From: JANRIZ01 sp033764445
GTDB taxonomy: Bacteria > Verrucomicrobiota > Verrucomicrobiia > JAWXBN01
NCBI GenBank assembly: GCA_033764445.1
Contig: JANRIZ010000058.1
Span: 1 to 64,000, forward strand
DNA: 64,000 bases
Reading direction: 5' to 3'
The notes under the pieces are model-generated. The model made no database searches. It saw nothing but the letters and a program-made list of their open reading frames with translations, and had not been told where the DNA came from. This document shows, piece by piece, positions 41,575-50,655 of this stretch (position 1 is its first letter; each line of letters starts with the position of its first letter). The position numbers and the translations under genes were made by a program.

Positions 41575-42753
41575 ATGAACCTGCTCGGCCCCCAATCCGT
41601 CACCTACCTCGACAACAATGCCACCACCCCGGTCGCCCCGGAGGTCGCCGAGGCGATGATCCCCTATGTGCGCGACTTTTTCGGGAATGCCTCCAGCGCC
41701 TACCGTTTCGGCAATCAGATTTCCGGGGTGCTGGAACAGGCCCGGGAGCAGGTCGCCTCACTCATCGGCGCGGACGAACGCGAAATCGTTTTCACAAGCT
41801 GCGGCACGGAATCCGACAACGCGGCCCTGAATCATGCCCTGCTCTCTCATCCGTCCAAAAAACACATTGTCACCAGCCGGGTCGAACACTCGGCCATCAA
41901 AAAACATTGTGAGTTTCTGGAAAAACAGGGATACGAAATCACCCGTCTGGAGGTGGATTCCAACGGCCTCCTCACGGTGGATGACGTGGCCCGGGCCCTC
42001 CGTCCGGAGACGGCCCTGGTGACACTGATGTGGGCCAACAACGAGACCGGGGTTCTTTTCCCGGTCGAGGCCATCGGCGAATTGTGCCGCAAACAGGGGG
42101 TTCTTTTCCATACGGATGCGGTCCAGGCGGTGGGCAAAATCCCCATCAACCTTGCGGCGAGCAAAATCGACATGCTGTCGATCTCGGGCCACAAACTGCA
42201 CTGTCCGAAAGGGGTGGGGGTGCTCTACGTGCACAAACGGATCGCCTTCAAACCCTACCTCATCGGGGGCGGACAGGAAAAGGGCCGGCGCGGGGGAACC
42301 GAAAACACGGCCTCGATCGTGGCTCTTGGAAAGGCATGCGAACTGGCGGCGCAGCGGTTGGAGGAGGAAAACACCCGGGTACGGGCCCTTCGTGACCACA
42401 TGGAAAAGGGGCTTCTGGCTGCCATCCCGGATTCCCACATCAACGGGGCGGGGGCGGCACGTCTGCCCAACACCACCAATGTCTCCCTTGAGGGCGTCGA
42501 AGCCGAGGCGGTGCTTTTATTGCTCGACCGGGAAGGCATCTGCGCCTCCAGCGGATCGGCCTGCACAACCGGATCGCTCGAGCCTTCACATGTCCTGACG
42601 GCCATGGGCCTGCCCGCCTCCCGCGCCAAGGGATCGATCAGGCTCTCCCTTTCAACCTACAACACAGAGGCAGAGGTGGGCAAATTGCTGGAGGTTCTCC
42701 CTCCCATCGTCGCCCGTCTCCGCAATCCCTCCCAGGTCGCCCCGGAAAATTGA
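41575..42753 (+). CDS. Cysteine desulfurase (NifS/IscS family)
   Basis: A PLP enzyme that takes sulfur from cysteine for iron-sulfur clusters and thio-modifications. The PLP lysine is in SISGHKLHCPKG; the persulfide Cys is in SSGSACTTGS; YLDNNATTPVAPEV and NNETGVLFPV are also typical. Length is 392 residues from the ATG at 41575; an upstream in-frame ATG at 41524 adds unconserved residues. No scaffold (IscU/NifU) gene follows. It could serve general iron-sulfur assembly or tRNA thiolation. Confidence 0.93.
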   Translation: MNLLGPQSVTYLDNNATTPVAPEVAEAMIPYVRDFFGNASSAYRFGNQISGVLEQAREQVASLIGADEREIVFTSCGTESDNAALNHALLSHPSKKHIVTSRVEHSAIKKHCEFLEKQGYEITRLEVDSNGLLTVDDVARALRPETALVTLMWANNETGVLFPVEAIGELCRKQGVLFHTDAVQAVGKIPINLAASKIDMLSISGHKLHCPKGVGVLYVHKRIAFKPYLIGGGQEKGRRGGTENTASIVALGKACELAAQRLEEENTRVRALRDHMEKGLLAAIPDSHINGAGAARLPNTTNVSLEGVEAEAVLLLLDREGICASSGSACTTGSLEPSHVLTAMGLPASRAKGSIRLSLSTYNTEAEVGKLLEVLPPIVARLRNPSQVAPEN

Positions 42754-42921
42754 CCCGTTTGACCCCCGATTCCGCCCCCAATCGCGGAATTGATCGAATA
42801 TTCCCCGCCACTTGTCGATCTCCTCTGGCAATCTTCCGGTAAAACACCATATTTCCCATATCCCCTATGCTGCTGCGGCAAAAGCTGATTTGAGCATACT
42901 GGGCCAACCGCGAAAGCGGCC

Positions 42922-43143
42922 ATGAACGCCAAGGAAAGCAGTCAGAACCACAGTCCGGAAAAATCGGGTTTCAACGGGGGCATCCAGAAACACATTCCCA
43001 CACTCGCTGATCTACTCGCCAGGATGGGGGTGCTTCAGGATTTTGGCACCACCTACCGTCTGTCCCTCAATCCCTACCACCGGAATTATTATCCGTTGAG
43101 GGAGCGTTACCCCTGGGGCGGAGCCAGAATCCTCCGGCACTGA
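42922..43143 (+). CDS. Small hypothetical protein
   Basis: A 73-residue protein with a polar N-terminus (MNAKESSQNHSPEKS) and an aromatic C-terminal half (TTYRLSLNPYHRNYYPLRER). Codon use matches neighbouring genes, which supports it being real; I recognise no family. It is convergent with the polyprenyl synthase gene. A 7-bp hairpin (42769-42790) separates it from the desulfurase gene. Confidence 0.5.
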   Translation: MNAKESSQNHSPEKSGFNGGIQKHIPTLADLLARMGVLQDFGTTYRLSLNPYHRNYYPLRERYPWGGARILRH

Positions 43144-43153
43144 TGCCTTCAGC

Positions 43154-44035
43154 CTAGTTCTGACGGCTCAGCAGGTAGGTCGCCAACTCATGCAGACGGC
43201 GACCCTTGGCACCGAAAGGCCGCAGAGAGTCCATGGCTTTCCGGGTCAGTCGCGAGGCCTCGGCTTCGGCCTTTTTCATTCCCAGGATCGAGGGGTAGGT
43301 CGCCTTGCCGGCCTTCTCGTCCTTGCCGGCGGTCTTCCCGAGTTCCTCGCTGGACTTGGTGCAATCCAGAATGTCGTCAATGACCTGGAAGGCCAGGCCC
43401 AGGTGGTACCCAAAGCTTGTGAGCGCCTTCAGCTGTGCGGGGGTGGCATTGGCTGAAAAGGCGCCCAGTCGGATGCTCGTGCTCAGGAGCGCGGCGGTCT
43501 TGCGTTCATGGATGTAAACAAGTTCCTTATGGGAGAGTTTTTTGCCCTCCCCCTCGAGATCCGCAACCTGGCCTCCCACCAGAAAGAGACTGCCGGCACA
43601 GGTCGCCATTTCCGCCACAATATCCCGGTGACTGTAGCGCGGCCAGGCATTGGCCTTGGCGGCCATCACAAAGGCCTCGGTCAGGAGTGCGTCCCCGGCG
43701 AGAATGGCGATTCCCTCACCAAAAACCTTGTGACTGGTCGGACGCCCCCGGCGGAAATCATCATTGTCCATCCCGGGAAGATCGTCATGGATCAGGGAAT
43801 AGGTGTGGATGCACTCGACGGCACAGGCCAGCGGCATGGCCTCCCGTTCATTCCCGCCACAGGCCTCGGCGGCGGCGATGCAGAGGACCGGACGCAGGCG
43901 CTTGCCTCCGGCAAAGATGGAGTACCTCATGGCCTTGTGAATGGTGGAGGGCTTGACCTTTTCCTTGGGAAGCAGCCGGTCCAGACCCCGATCCACCGCC
44001 CCACACTTGATGTCGATATACTTTTTAAGATCCAT
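43154..44035 (-). CDS. Polyprenyl (farnesyl/geranylgeranyl) diphosphate synthase
   Basis: A 293-residue trans-isoprenyl diphosphate synthase. First Asp-rich motif DDLPGMDNDD (within IHDDLPGMDNDDFRRGRPT); second FQVIDDILD. GGKRLRPVL near residue 45 binds IPP. The two small/bulky residues before the first motif suggest a short (C15-C20) product, but that is inference. It supplies isoprenoid precursors. A start at 44035 (MDLKKYIDI) is chosen over 44074. It is divergent from the zinc-ribbon gene. Confidence 0.92.
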   Translation of the reverse strand: MDLKKYIDIKCGAVDRGLDRLLPKEKVKPSTIHKAMRYSIFAGGKRLRPVLCIAAAEACGGNEREAMPLACAVECIHTYSLIHDDLPGMDNDDFRRGRPTSHKVFGEGIAILAGDALLTEAFVMAAKANAWPRYSHRDIVAEMATCAGSLFLVGGQVADLEGEGKKLSHKELVYIHERKTAALLSTSIRLGAFSANATPAQLKALTSFGYHLGLAFQVIDDILDCTKSSEELGKTAGKDEKAGKATYPSILGMKKAEAEASRLTRKAMDSLRPFGAKGRRLHELATYLLSRQN

Positions 44036-44173
44036 GATGCACGCCGTTGTATGCGTTCCGGTCTGCAAGCGCAAGTCTAGAAAGACTCTCCCACGGATCC
44101 CCTTCCGCTTTCTACAGTTGAAATGGGAGGGGAACCGGGTCTATAGTGGTGCAAACGCACGAGTCCTCCCCCT

Positions 44174-45352
44174 ATGTCCAATATCATCATCTGCCAGAAT
44201 TGCGGAGGCGAAAACGACCTCGGTCGGAAATACTGCACGGAATGCAACGAAAAACTCGATCTGTCCTCGGTCCAATCCAAGGCCGCCTCGGGGGGTCTGT
44301 CCAAGACGGAAATCCGGAAAAAAATCAGTCTGGGCAACAAGGCGGCAAAAACCACCTCCAGTTCCATCGCCCTCAAAACGGTGGCGATCCAGTTCCTGCT
44401 TCTGGTCCTGGTCCTGGGCGGACTGGGGCTGATCGGATACACGGTCTTTCTGGCCTACAAAAAACCTTCCGGCATGCCTGTGTGGCGTCCGTATGCGGAT
44501 TACAAAAATTGGACGGATCAGGAACAGTTGAAATGTGAAATTGATTTTGAAGGGGCCAACCGCGCCAAATTGGACCTCGAGGATGCCCTGCTCAACAACA
44601 TGGATTATGCGGGGTCTGTCAACGAGGAACAGGCCAACGCCTGGCTGAGCCGCTATATCCAGCCCTCGACCAAAACCCTGCCGGGGGGGATCAAGGTCAA
44701 GTTTGACAGCGCCTACGTCAAGTTTCTGGATGACGGCACCTACAAGGTGTTCCTCAAGTATGTCGCCTTCGATCATCCCTTTTACATGACCTACCGGATC
44801 TCCGCCAATCTCGACAGCGGGGCCCTGCTGGTCCGTTACCGGTCCATCAAACTCAACAGTCTTGAAATCCCGAAAATGCTCCACGACAAGGCTCTTGGCC
44901 CCCTGGACAACCTCGAAAACATCACCAAACCAAACAAAAAACTCATCCTCGGGTGCAATATCCTGGAAATCACCGAGGAAAAACTGACCATCAAAACGGC
45001 GATCAAGGCCCCCCCCCCGGAGGCACCAACTCCGGATGGACCACCCCAGAAACCGGCCCCTCCAAAAAACACGCCTGTGGTGACACCCGCACCAACTCCC
45101 GCAGCTCCACCGGCTCCAGCACCCGGCCCTCCCACTCCGGCCTCCGCAACACCGGCGGTCTCTGCGCCTGCAGCTCCGGCACCGGTGGCAGCCCCAGCCC
45201 CAGCGTCGGCCCCGGCACCGGTGGCGGTACCGATGCCGATCCCAAACTCTCCCGCCACTGCAGCCCCGGCACCCGCACCACCCCAGACCCCTCCCCCGCC
45301 TGCCATCCCCGCCCCTGTTTCTTCCACCCCCGCGGCTGTTCCCACCCCGTGA
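44174..45352 (+). CDS. Zinc-ribbon, single-pass membrane protein with Pro/Ala-rich tail
   Basis: A 392-residue protein. Cys7, Cys10, Cys21 and Cys24 form a zinc ribbon (CQNCGG... YCTEC). One membrane segment spans about residues 70-95 (VAIQFLLLVLVLGGLGLIGY). A folded region (about 100-270) has no family I recognise, and the last 110 residues are an almost pure Pro/Ala/Thr repeat, likely extended across the envelope. It overlaps the next gene by 4 bp (GTGA), so the two products probably work together. Confidence 0.72.
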   Translation: MSNIIICQNCGGENDLGRKYCTECNEKLDLSSVQSKAASGGLSKTEIRKKISLGNKAAKTTSSSIALKTVAIQFLLLVLVLGGLGLIGYTVFLAYKKPSGMPVWRPYADYKNWTDQEQLKCEIDFEGANRAKLDLEDALLNNMDYAGSVNEEQANAWLSRYIQPSTKTLPGGIKVKFDSAYVKFLDDGTYKVFLKYVAFDHPFYMTYRISANLDSGALLVRYRSIKLNSLEIPKMLHDKALGPLDNLENITKPNKKLILGCNILEITEEKLTIKTAIKAPPPEAPTPDGPPQKPAPPKNTPVVTPAPTPAAPPAPAPGPPTPASATPAVSAPAAPAPVAAPAPASAPAPVAVPMPIPNSPATAAPAPAPPQTPPPPAIPAPVSSTPAAVPTP

Positions 45353-46641
45353 ATCTGTGTCTTTACCGACTCCTGCTCCCGGCGGTGGTATCGGTGATAC
45401 TGACCGCTCCCGTCTCGGCTCTCACCCCTGCGGAGACAAAATCCTCCAGAACCAAATCAACCCCGAGCGCCTCGGGGAAAATTGTCGTGGCCAGTGACCA
45501 GCCCGAATTCAACGCCATGCTGGCGGCCTACGGGGATGAACAGCTGCGCCAATTCCAGTCGGTTTTTTCACTCCGCCCCGAGGACCTGTATCTGCTCCGC
45601 ATCCAATGGGTCCGTTCGGAGGAACATGTGTGGGACCTGATCCCCTTTGTCTTTCAGGAAAAGCTCTGTTTCCAGCTCATCATCCAATGTCCTGATAAAA
45701 TTGATCAGAAAAAACTCGATGTCTTCCTCGCACGGGTCTTCTTTCACTGCCTGGCGGAGTCCGGGAAAAACCCGGGGGCCGGACGCAACCTCAAAAAACT
45801 GCCATCCTGGGTCCCGGAAGGTTATGTCCTGTGGCGCTCCCTGAATGATCCTTCCCCCCCCACCCACACCCTCCGTTCCCTGATCCTCAACGAGGGGTTC
45901 CCCACTCCGTCCCTGTTTCTGACCGCCGACTCCAACTACGATGTCTACTCCCCCTCCCAAAAGGACGCCCTTCAATGGCTGTGGTTCCGGTCCCTGATGC
46001 AAGTCCCCAAGGGCGCAGCCCTTCTGGAGGGATTTCTCAGGGACCTTCCCAATCCCACGGAAAAATGGGCCTTTTATTTTCTGAAAAGCTACAAACCCAC
46101 CTTCGAGGATCTGAACCAACTGGACCGCTGGTGGAATCTGCAGGCGGTGTATCTGACCGATATCGTCGCCGCCGACTCCATGCCTCCGGCCCAGGTGGAG
46201 ACGGAACTCAAAAAATTGCTGTTGTTCCCCGGCAAGACCCCCGGGACGGTTTTTCCGCTGGAGGAACTGATCGCCCAGGATGCCCCCCGGCTGTCGCGGG
46301 ACCTGGTGAATGAAAAAAAATCCCGTCTCAATGCCCTCGTGTCCCGGGCGTCTCCCTCCTTCGCCACGGTGCTGATCACCTATCGGGATCTGCTCGACGA
46401 CCTCGCCCAGGGCCGCAAACCCTCCCCGGCCCTTCTGGAGGCGCTCTCCGGTCGACGCCTCCAGTTGGTGGCCTACCAACAGCAGGTTTCCGACTACATG
46501 AACTGGTACATCGTCACCCAGACCCCGGCCGATCAGGAACTCTTCCGCCGGGCGATCCTCTCCTACCGGGAACTCGAATCACTGAGGGCTCCCGAAAAGA
46601 CCACGGAACACACCCCGCTTTCGATCCGCGCCGCGCCCTAA
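45349..46641 (+). CDS. Secreted hypothetical protein
   Basis: A 430-residue protein from a GTG at 45349 that overlaps the preceding stop. The first 25 residues (LYRLLLPAVVSVILTAPVSA) form a signal peptide. The body is mixed alpha/beta with conserved-looking Trp/Tyr patches (WVPEGYVLWRSL, DALQWLWFRSLM) but I recognise no domain. The overlap with the zinc-ribbon membrane protein suggests an envelope partner. Confidence 0.65.
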   Translation: MNLCLYRLLLPAVVSVILTAPVSALTPAETKSSRTKSTPSASGKIVVASDQPEFNAMLAAYGDEQLRQFQSVFSLRPEDLYLLRIQWVRSEEHVWDLIPFVFQEKLCFQLIIQCPDKIDQKKLDVFLARVFFHCLAESGKNPGAGRNLKKLPSWVPEGYVLWRSLNDPSPPTHTLRSLILNEGFPTPSLFLTADSNYDVYSPSQKDALQWLWFRSLMQVPKGAALLEGFLRDLPNPTEKWAFYFLKSYKPTFEDLNQLDRWWNLQAVYLTDIVAADSMPPAQVETELKKLLLFPGKTPGTVFPLEELIAQDAPRLSRDLVNEKKSRLNALVSRASPSFATVLITYRDLLDDLAQGRKPSPALLEALSGRRLQLVAYQQQVSDYMNWYIVTQTPADQELFRRAILSYRELESLRAPEKTTEHTPLSIRAAP

Positions 46642-46696
46642 ACAATTGATTGCCTGGCTTTCAGATTTTGCTATTCACTTGGGAATTCCGACATCA

Positions 46697-47977
46697 ATGA
46701 AAATCTCCGATCTCAGAGGCATCCTCACCTACGTCCCCCGGTTCCGCGACAGGATTTTTGTCATCGCCATCGACGGGGAGATCATCGAAAACGACAACTT
46801 CCCGAATCTGATCCTCGACATCGCGGTTCTGCGGAGCCTGAACATCAAGATTGTCATCGTCCACGGTGCCAGCCATCAGGTCCGCCAGTACGCAAGCGAA
46901 AAGGGCACCCCCATCTCCAATGACGACGGCACGGGCATCACCGACAACGACACGCTCAATATCGCCCTCATGGCGGCCAACCGTCTGACCCACGAGATCA
47001 TGGAGGCGATCTCCTCCAGCGACCTGCGTTCGGCCTATGCCAACTGCATCACCGCCCACCCCTACGGGATCATCGGCGGGGTGGACCAGCTTTTTACGGG
47101 ACGGGTCGAAAAGATCGACACGGAGTTCCTCCACTCGCTGCTCAATTCCTCCGCCATCCCCGTCATTCCCCCCCTGGGTTTCGACGGCGATGGCAAAACC
47201 TACCGCGTCAATTCCGACGGGGTGGCCCTGGCGGTGGCGGAAATCCTCCACGCGGCCAAACTCATCTATGTCACCACCGTCGATGGTCTGCCCGGCAATG
47301 GCACGCTCCAGGGTCAGCTCGTGGTCTCGGAGGCGGAGGAATACCTCAAAACCCACAAAAGCAGCCTGCCCCCGGTCCTGGTCTCCAAGCTGACCCACTC
47401 GATCAAGGCCTGCCACGGGGGCGTGCCCCGCGCCCATATCATCAACGGCAAAAAGGATGAATGCCTGCTCCAGGAGGTCTTCTCCAATGAGGGCATCGGG
47501 ACAATGATCTACGCCAACGAATACGCCTCGATCCGCCGCGCCCGCAAACAGGACGTGAGCAACCTGCTCAACTTCATCAAAAACTCCGTCCAAAGCGAGG
47601 AACTCATCAAACGCACCCGTGCGGAGGTGGTGGCCCAGATCCAGGACTATTACGTCTTCGAAATCGACAAAAACCTCGTCGGATGTGTCGCCCTCCACCC
47701 CTTCCCGGAACAGCAGACGGCCGAACTGGCCTGCCTCTACGTCAGCTCCACCCACGAAAACCAGGGGGTGGGCAAAAAGCTCGTGCAATTTGCGGAAGCC
47801 CAGGCGCGGGAGTTGGGGGTCAAAAAAATGATCGCCCTCTCCTCGCAGGCCTTCATGTATTTCCAGCAGAAATTCGGCTTCAACGAGGGCTCCCAGGAGG
47901 ACCTGCCACCCCTCCGCCGCGAAAAATACCTGGCCAGCAAACGCAATTCAAAAATCCTGGTCAAATTGCTGGCCTGA
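46697..47977 (+). CDS. argA: Amino-acid N-acetyltransferase (N-acetylglutamate synthase)
   Basis: A two-domain ArgA, 426 residues: an amino-acid-kinase-like domain (IVIVHGASHQVRQYASEKG, GGVDQLFTGRVEKI, VNSDGVALAVAEILHAAKL) and a C-terminal GNAT domain (ACLYVSSTHENQGVGKKLVQFAE), with acetyl-CoA contacts in QGVGKK. It makes N-acetylglutamate, the first step of arginine synthesis. The ATG at 46697 is used; an earlier ATG at 46646 is unlikely. It stands alone. Confidence 0.92.
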   Translation: MKISDLRGILTYVPRFRDRIFVIAIDGEIIENDNFPNLILDIAVLRSLNIKIVIVHGASHQVRQYASEKGTPISNDDGTGITDNDTLNIALMAANRLTHEIMEAISSSDLRSAYANCITAHPYGIIGGVDQLFTGRVEKIDTEFLHSLLNSSAIPVIPPLGFDGDGKTYRVNSDGVALAVAEILHAAKLIYVTTVDGLPGNGTLQGQLVVSEAEEYLKTHKSSLPPVLVSKLTHSIKACHGGVPRAHIINGKKDECLLQEVFSNEGIGTMIYANEYASIRRARKQDVSNLLNFIKNSVQSEELIKRTRAEVVAQIQDYYVFEIDKNLVGCVALHPFPEQQTAELACLYVSSTHENQGVGKKLVQFAEAQARELGVKKMIALSSQAFMYFQQKFGFNEGSQEDLPPLRREKYLASKRNSKILVKLLA

Positions 47978-48221
47978 ACTCCGTACTCCCGTCACGATTC
48001 GGCAGCCCCGGTGCCATATGCTCCGGGAGTGGCTCGTGCGTGGGGCGGCTGCGGGAGATATCCGTGAGCGATATTTTTTCGCAGGGGAAAAGCTTCATGG
48101 CCTCCTGACCGTTGAACAGGCAAAAGTCTCGACAGGTCATTGACAGGATTGATTACCGCTCCCCCCCATACCCCCTGTCTGAATCACATCAATCGATGAA
48201 AGGAGATAGTCATAATTTTTA

Positions 48222-48250
48222 TTGATTTTCAAATAATTGTTGTATATCAT
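48222..48250 (+). promoter_or_regulatory. Candidate promoter for the DUF4143 ATPase gene
   Basis: TTGATT (48222-48227), 17 bp, TATCAT (48245-48250), 16 bp before the ATG at 48267. It lies in a sharply AT-rich patch. No Shine-Dalgarno site is seen. In the rest of the 289-bp spacer (47978-48266) there are GC-rich dyads near 48000-48055 but no gene. Confidence 0.4.
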
Positions 48251-48266
48251 ATTTTTTTAATATTAA

Positions 48267-49430
48267 ATGCAACAAATTATCAGACGCAAAATGATTTTGC
48301 AGGCCATCCTGGTACGGTTGACTGAATCTCCTGTTGTTGCATTACTTGGGGCGAGGCAGACAGGGAAAACCACCTTGGCAGAGCAGATTGCCGCAGAATG
48401 GACAGGATCGTCGGTGATTTTTGATTTGGAAAAATCACAGACGAGGGAGGCTTTACGGGCCACTCCGGAAAAACTGTTGGGAGAGCAGGAAGGTCTCGTG
48501 ATTATCGACGAAGTCCAAAGGTTGCCAGAGCTTTTTGAGCTGTTACGTCCCCTGTGCGATGACCCGGAACGCAAAGCCGTCTACCTGCTGCTGGGCAGTG
48601 CCTCGTGGGACTTGGTCAGGGGCGTGTCTGAAACGTTGGCGGGGCGGATTCAATTTGTGGACGTGGCGGGATTGGCCCTGTCGGAAGTGGGTCTGGAAAA
48701 ATTGGACGATCTGTGGCTGCGCGGCGGTTTTCCCCGGGCTTTTCTGGCTGAGTCACCCGAGGCTTGGGAACGATGGATGGAAGGATTCACGCGGACATTT
48801 TTAGAGCGGGACATTCCCGGACTCGGATCAAAGGTGGCTCCGGAGGCGCTGGGCCGGTTTTGGAGGATGCTGGCCCATTATCATGGGCAGACATGGAATG
48901 CGGCGGAATTGGCACGCTCCATGGATGTGAGCGTCACGGCGGTCAACCACTATCGGGACTTGTTGGCGGGCACCTTCATGGTGCGGATGCTGCTGCCGTG
49001 GTTCGAGAATCTTGGCAAGCGACTGGTCAAATCGCCAAAGGTGTATTTGCGGGACAGTGGTGTGCTGCACCATCTGCTCGGCATCGGACGGATGCTGGAG
49101 TTGCGCACACATCCGCGCTACGGCGCAAGCTGGGAAGGCTTTGCGCTGGAGCAGACGCTGATCGCCCATGGGCAACGGGATGCGTATTATTACGCGACAC
49201 AACGGGGGGCGGAACTGGATTTATTGCTGTTGCGGCGCGGGCGACGGTGGGGCTTCGAGTTCAAATGCACGGATGCACCCAAAACGACAAAATCCATGCA
49301 CGTGTCCCTCAACGACCTGAAACTGGAACATGTGTGGGTGGTGTATCCCGGCACCCTGCGTTATTCCCTGGCCGAGAAAATCACCGCACTGCCTCTTCGG
49401 GAAATCCGGGATTTTGACGCCGGGAGTTGA
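48267..49430 (+). CDS. AAA-family ATPase with DUF4143 domain
   Basis: A 387-residue protein. Walker A is LLGARQTGKTT (about 28-38); Walker B is LVIIDEVQRLP (about 75-85). After a winged-helix-like linker (WNAAELARSMDVSVTAVNHYRDLLAGTF) the C-terminal DUF4143/nuclease-like part includes WEGFALEQTLIA and RRGRRWGFEFKCTDAP, whose acidic-Lys arrangement recalls an inactive or active PD-(D/E)XK fold. This family is common in accessory genomes with no settled function. The AT-rich 5' flank supports acquisition. Confidence 0.85.
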   Translation: MQQIIRRKMILQAILVRLTESPVVALLGARQTGKTTLAEQIAAEWTGSSVIFDLEKSQTREALRATPEKLLGEQEGLVIIDEVQRLPELFELLRPLCDDPERKAVYLLLGSASWDLVRGVSETLAGRIQFVDVAGLALSEVGLEKLDDLWLRGGFPRAFLAESPEAWERWMEGFTRTFLERDIPGLGSKVAPEALGRFWRMLAHYHGQTWNAAELARSMDVSVTAVNHYRDLLAGTFMVRMLLPWFENLGKRLVKSPKVYLRDSGVLHHLLGIGRMLELRTHPRYGASWEGFALEQTLIAHGQRDAYYYATQRGAELDLLLLRRGRRWGFEFKCTDAPKTTKSMHVSLNDLKLEHVWVVYPGTLRYSLAEKITALPLREIRDFDAGS

Positions 49431-49591
49431 ACCCTGGACGAGTCGGGAGCCCGTGCGTGTTTGCAGGTCCCCACCCTTCCCAGAAAGACCTTTGGGCGCT
49501 GCGTTGTTTCCGCCCCGTCGGGCAGGGGAAAATCCGTCCCGTTCTTCTTCTCCCTCGCCATCGGCGGGCAACTGTGGTTTTTATGGTTCCC

Positions 49592-50602
49592 ATGCACTGT
49601 CTCGGCATCGAAACCTCCTGCGACGAAACCTCGGCCGCCGTTCTGAAGGACGGTTCAACCGTCCTCTCGAATGTCGTTTCCTCCCAGATCCGTGACCACG
49701 CCCCCTACGGCGGGGTCGTTCCCGAAATCGCCGCCCGCAATCATCTGGAATGCATCGACCGCATCATCGGTCAGGCCCTCCACGAGGCGGGAATCGCGGC
49801 GACGGATCTCGACCTGGTCGCCGCCACGCGCGGCCCGGGCCTGGCCAGCTCGCTGCTGGTCGGCCTGTCCACGGCCAAGGGGCTCGCCTGCGCGTTGGGC
49901 AAACCCCTGCAGGCGGTCAACCACATGGAAGGGCACCTGCTCTCGCCGATCCTCTCCGCCGGGGTTTCCGCCACCGATCTCTTCCCGAATGTGAGTCTGA
50001 TTGTCAGTGGCGGGCACACCCTGCTGGTGCACGTGGAAAATGCGGGGCGGCACGAGGTCACGGGATCAACACTTGACGACGCGGCGGGCGAGGCCTTCGA
50101 CAAAATCGCCAAGCTCCTCGGGCTGGCCTACCCGGGCGGGCCGGAGATCGACTCCCTGGCCCGCACCGGCAACCCCCGGGCTTTTGATTTTCCCCGGGCC
50201 CTCCTCCAGGACCCCGGCCACCGCTTCAGCTTCAGCGGCCTGAAAACCTCGGTCCGCTACTTCCTGGAAAAACAACCGGCGGACTTTGCCGCGGCGCACC
50301 GGGCGGATCTGTGCGCCTCCGTCCAGGAGGCCATCGTCGAGGTGCTGGTTGAAAAAACCCTGCACCTGGCCCGGCAAAAGAAGGTCCGGACCGTGACCGT
50401 TTCCGGCGGCGTTTCGTGCAACAGCCGTCTGCGCGAGGTCTTCGCCGCAAAATGCGCGCAGCAGGGTCTCCGGCTCTTTCTGGCCGATCCGCGCTGGAGC
50501 ACGGACAATGCGGCGATGATCGCCCTGACGGGCACCTTTCAATTCCGGGCGGGGGTGCGGACCCCGCTTTCCACCGACATCGACCCGAATCTGAAATTGT
50601 GA
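49592..50602 (+). CDS. tsaD: tRNA N6-adenosine threonylcarbamoyltransferase TsaD
   Basis: TsaD transfers threonylcarbamoyl to A37 of ANN-decoding tRNAs. Start MHCLGIETSCDETSAAV is the conserved N-terminus (ATG at 49592). Metal-binding His are in VNHMEGH; SGGHTLLV, GSTLDDAAGEAFDK and VSGGVSCNSRL complete the ASKHA fold. About 336 residues, normal. It is followed 53 bp later by the ROK-family gene. Confidence 0.96.
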   Translation: MHCLGIETSCDETSAAVLKDGSTVLSNVVSSQIRDHAPYGGVVPEIAARNHLECIDRIIGQALHEAGIAATDLDLVAATRGPGLASSLLVGLSTAKGLACALGKPLQAVNHMEGHLLSPILSAGVSATDLFPNVSLIVSGGHTLLVHVENAGRHEVTGSTLDDAAGEAFDKIAKLLGLAYPGGPEIDSLARTGNPRAFDFPRALLQDPGHRFSFSGLKTSVRYFLEKQPADFAAAHRADLCASVQEAIVEVLVEKTLHLARQKKVRTVTVSGGVSCNSRLREVFAAKCAQQGLRLFLADPRWSTDNAAMIALTGTFQFRAGVRTPLSTDIDPNLKL

Positions 50603-50655
50603 CGGACTGTAAAATCTGCTTGGTCTCGCCTCCCGGAACCGTTTAAACCCAGTGC

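Noticed and set aside
42769..42790. Hairpin ATTCCGC-GCGGAAT as an intrinsic terminator of the desulfurase gene
   Set aside because: There is no U-tract after the stem, so it does not meet the terminator pattern.
48057..48080. GATATC...GATAT followed by T-run as a terminator after argA
   Set aside because: The stem is only five or six AT-rich pairs, and it lies about 80 bp past the stop.
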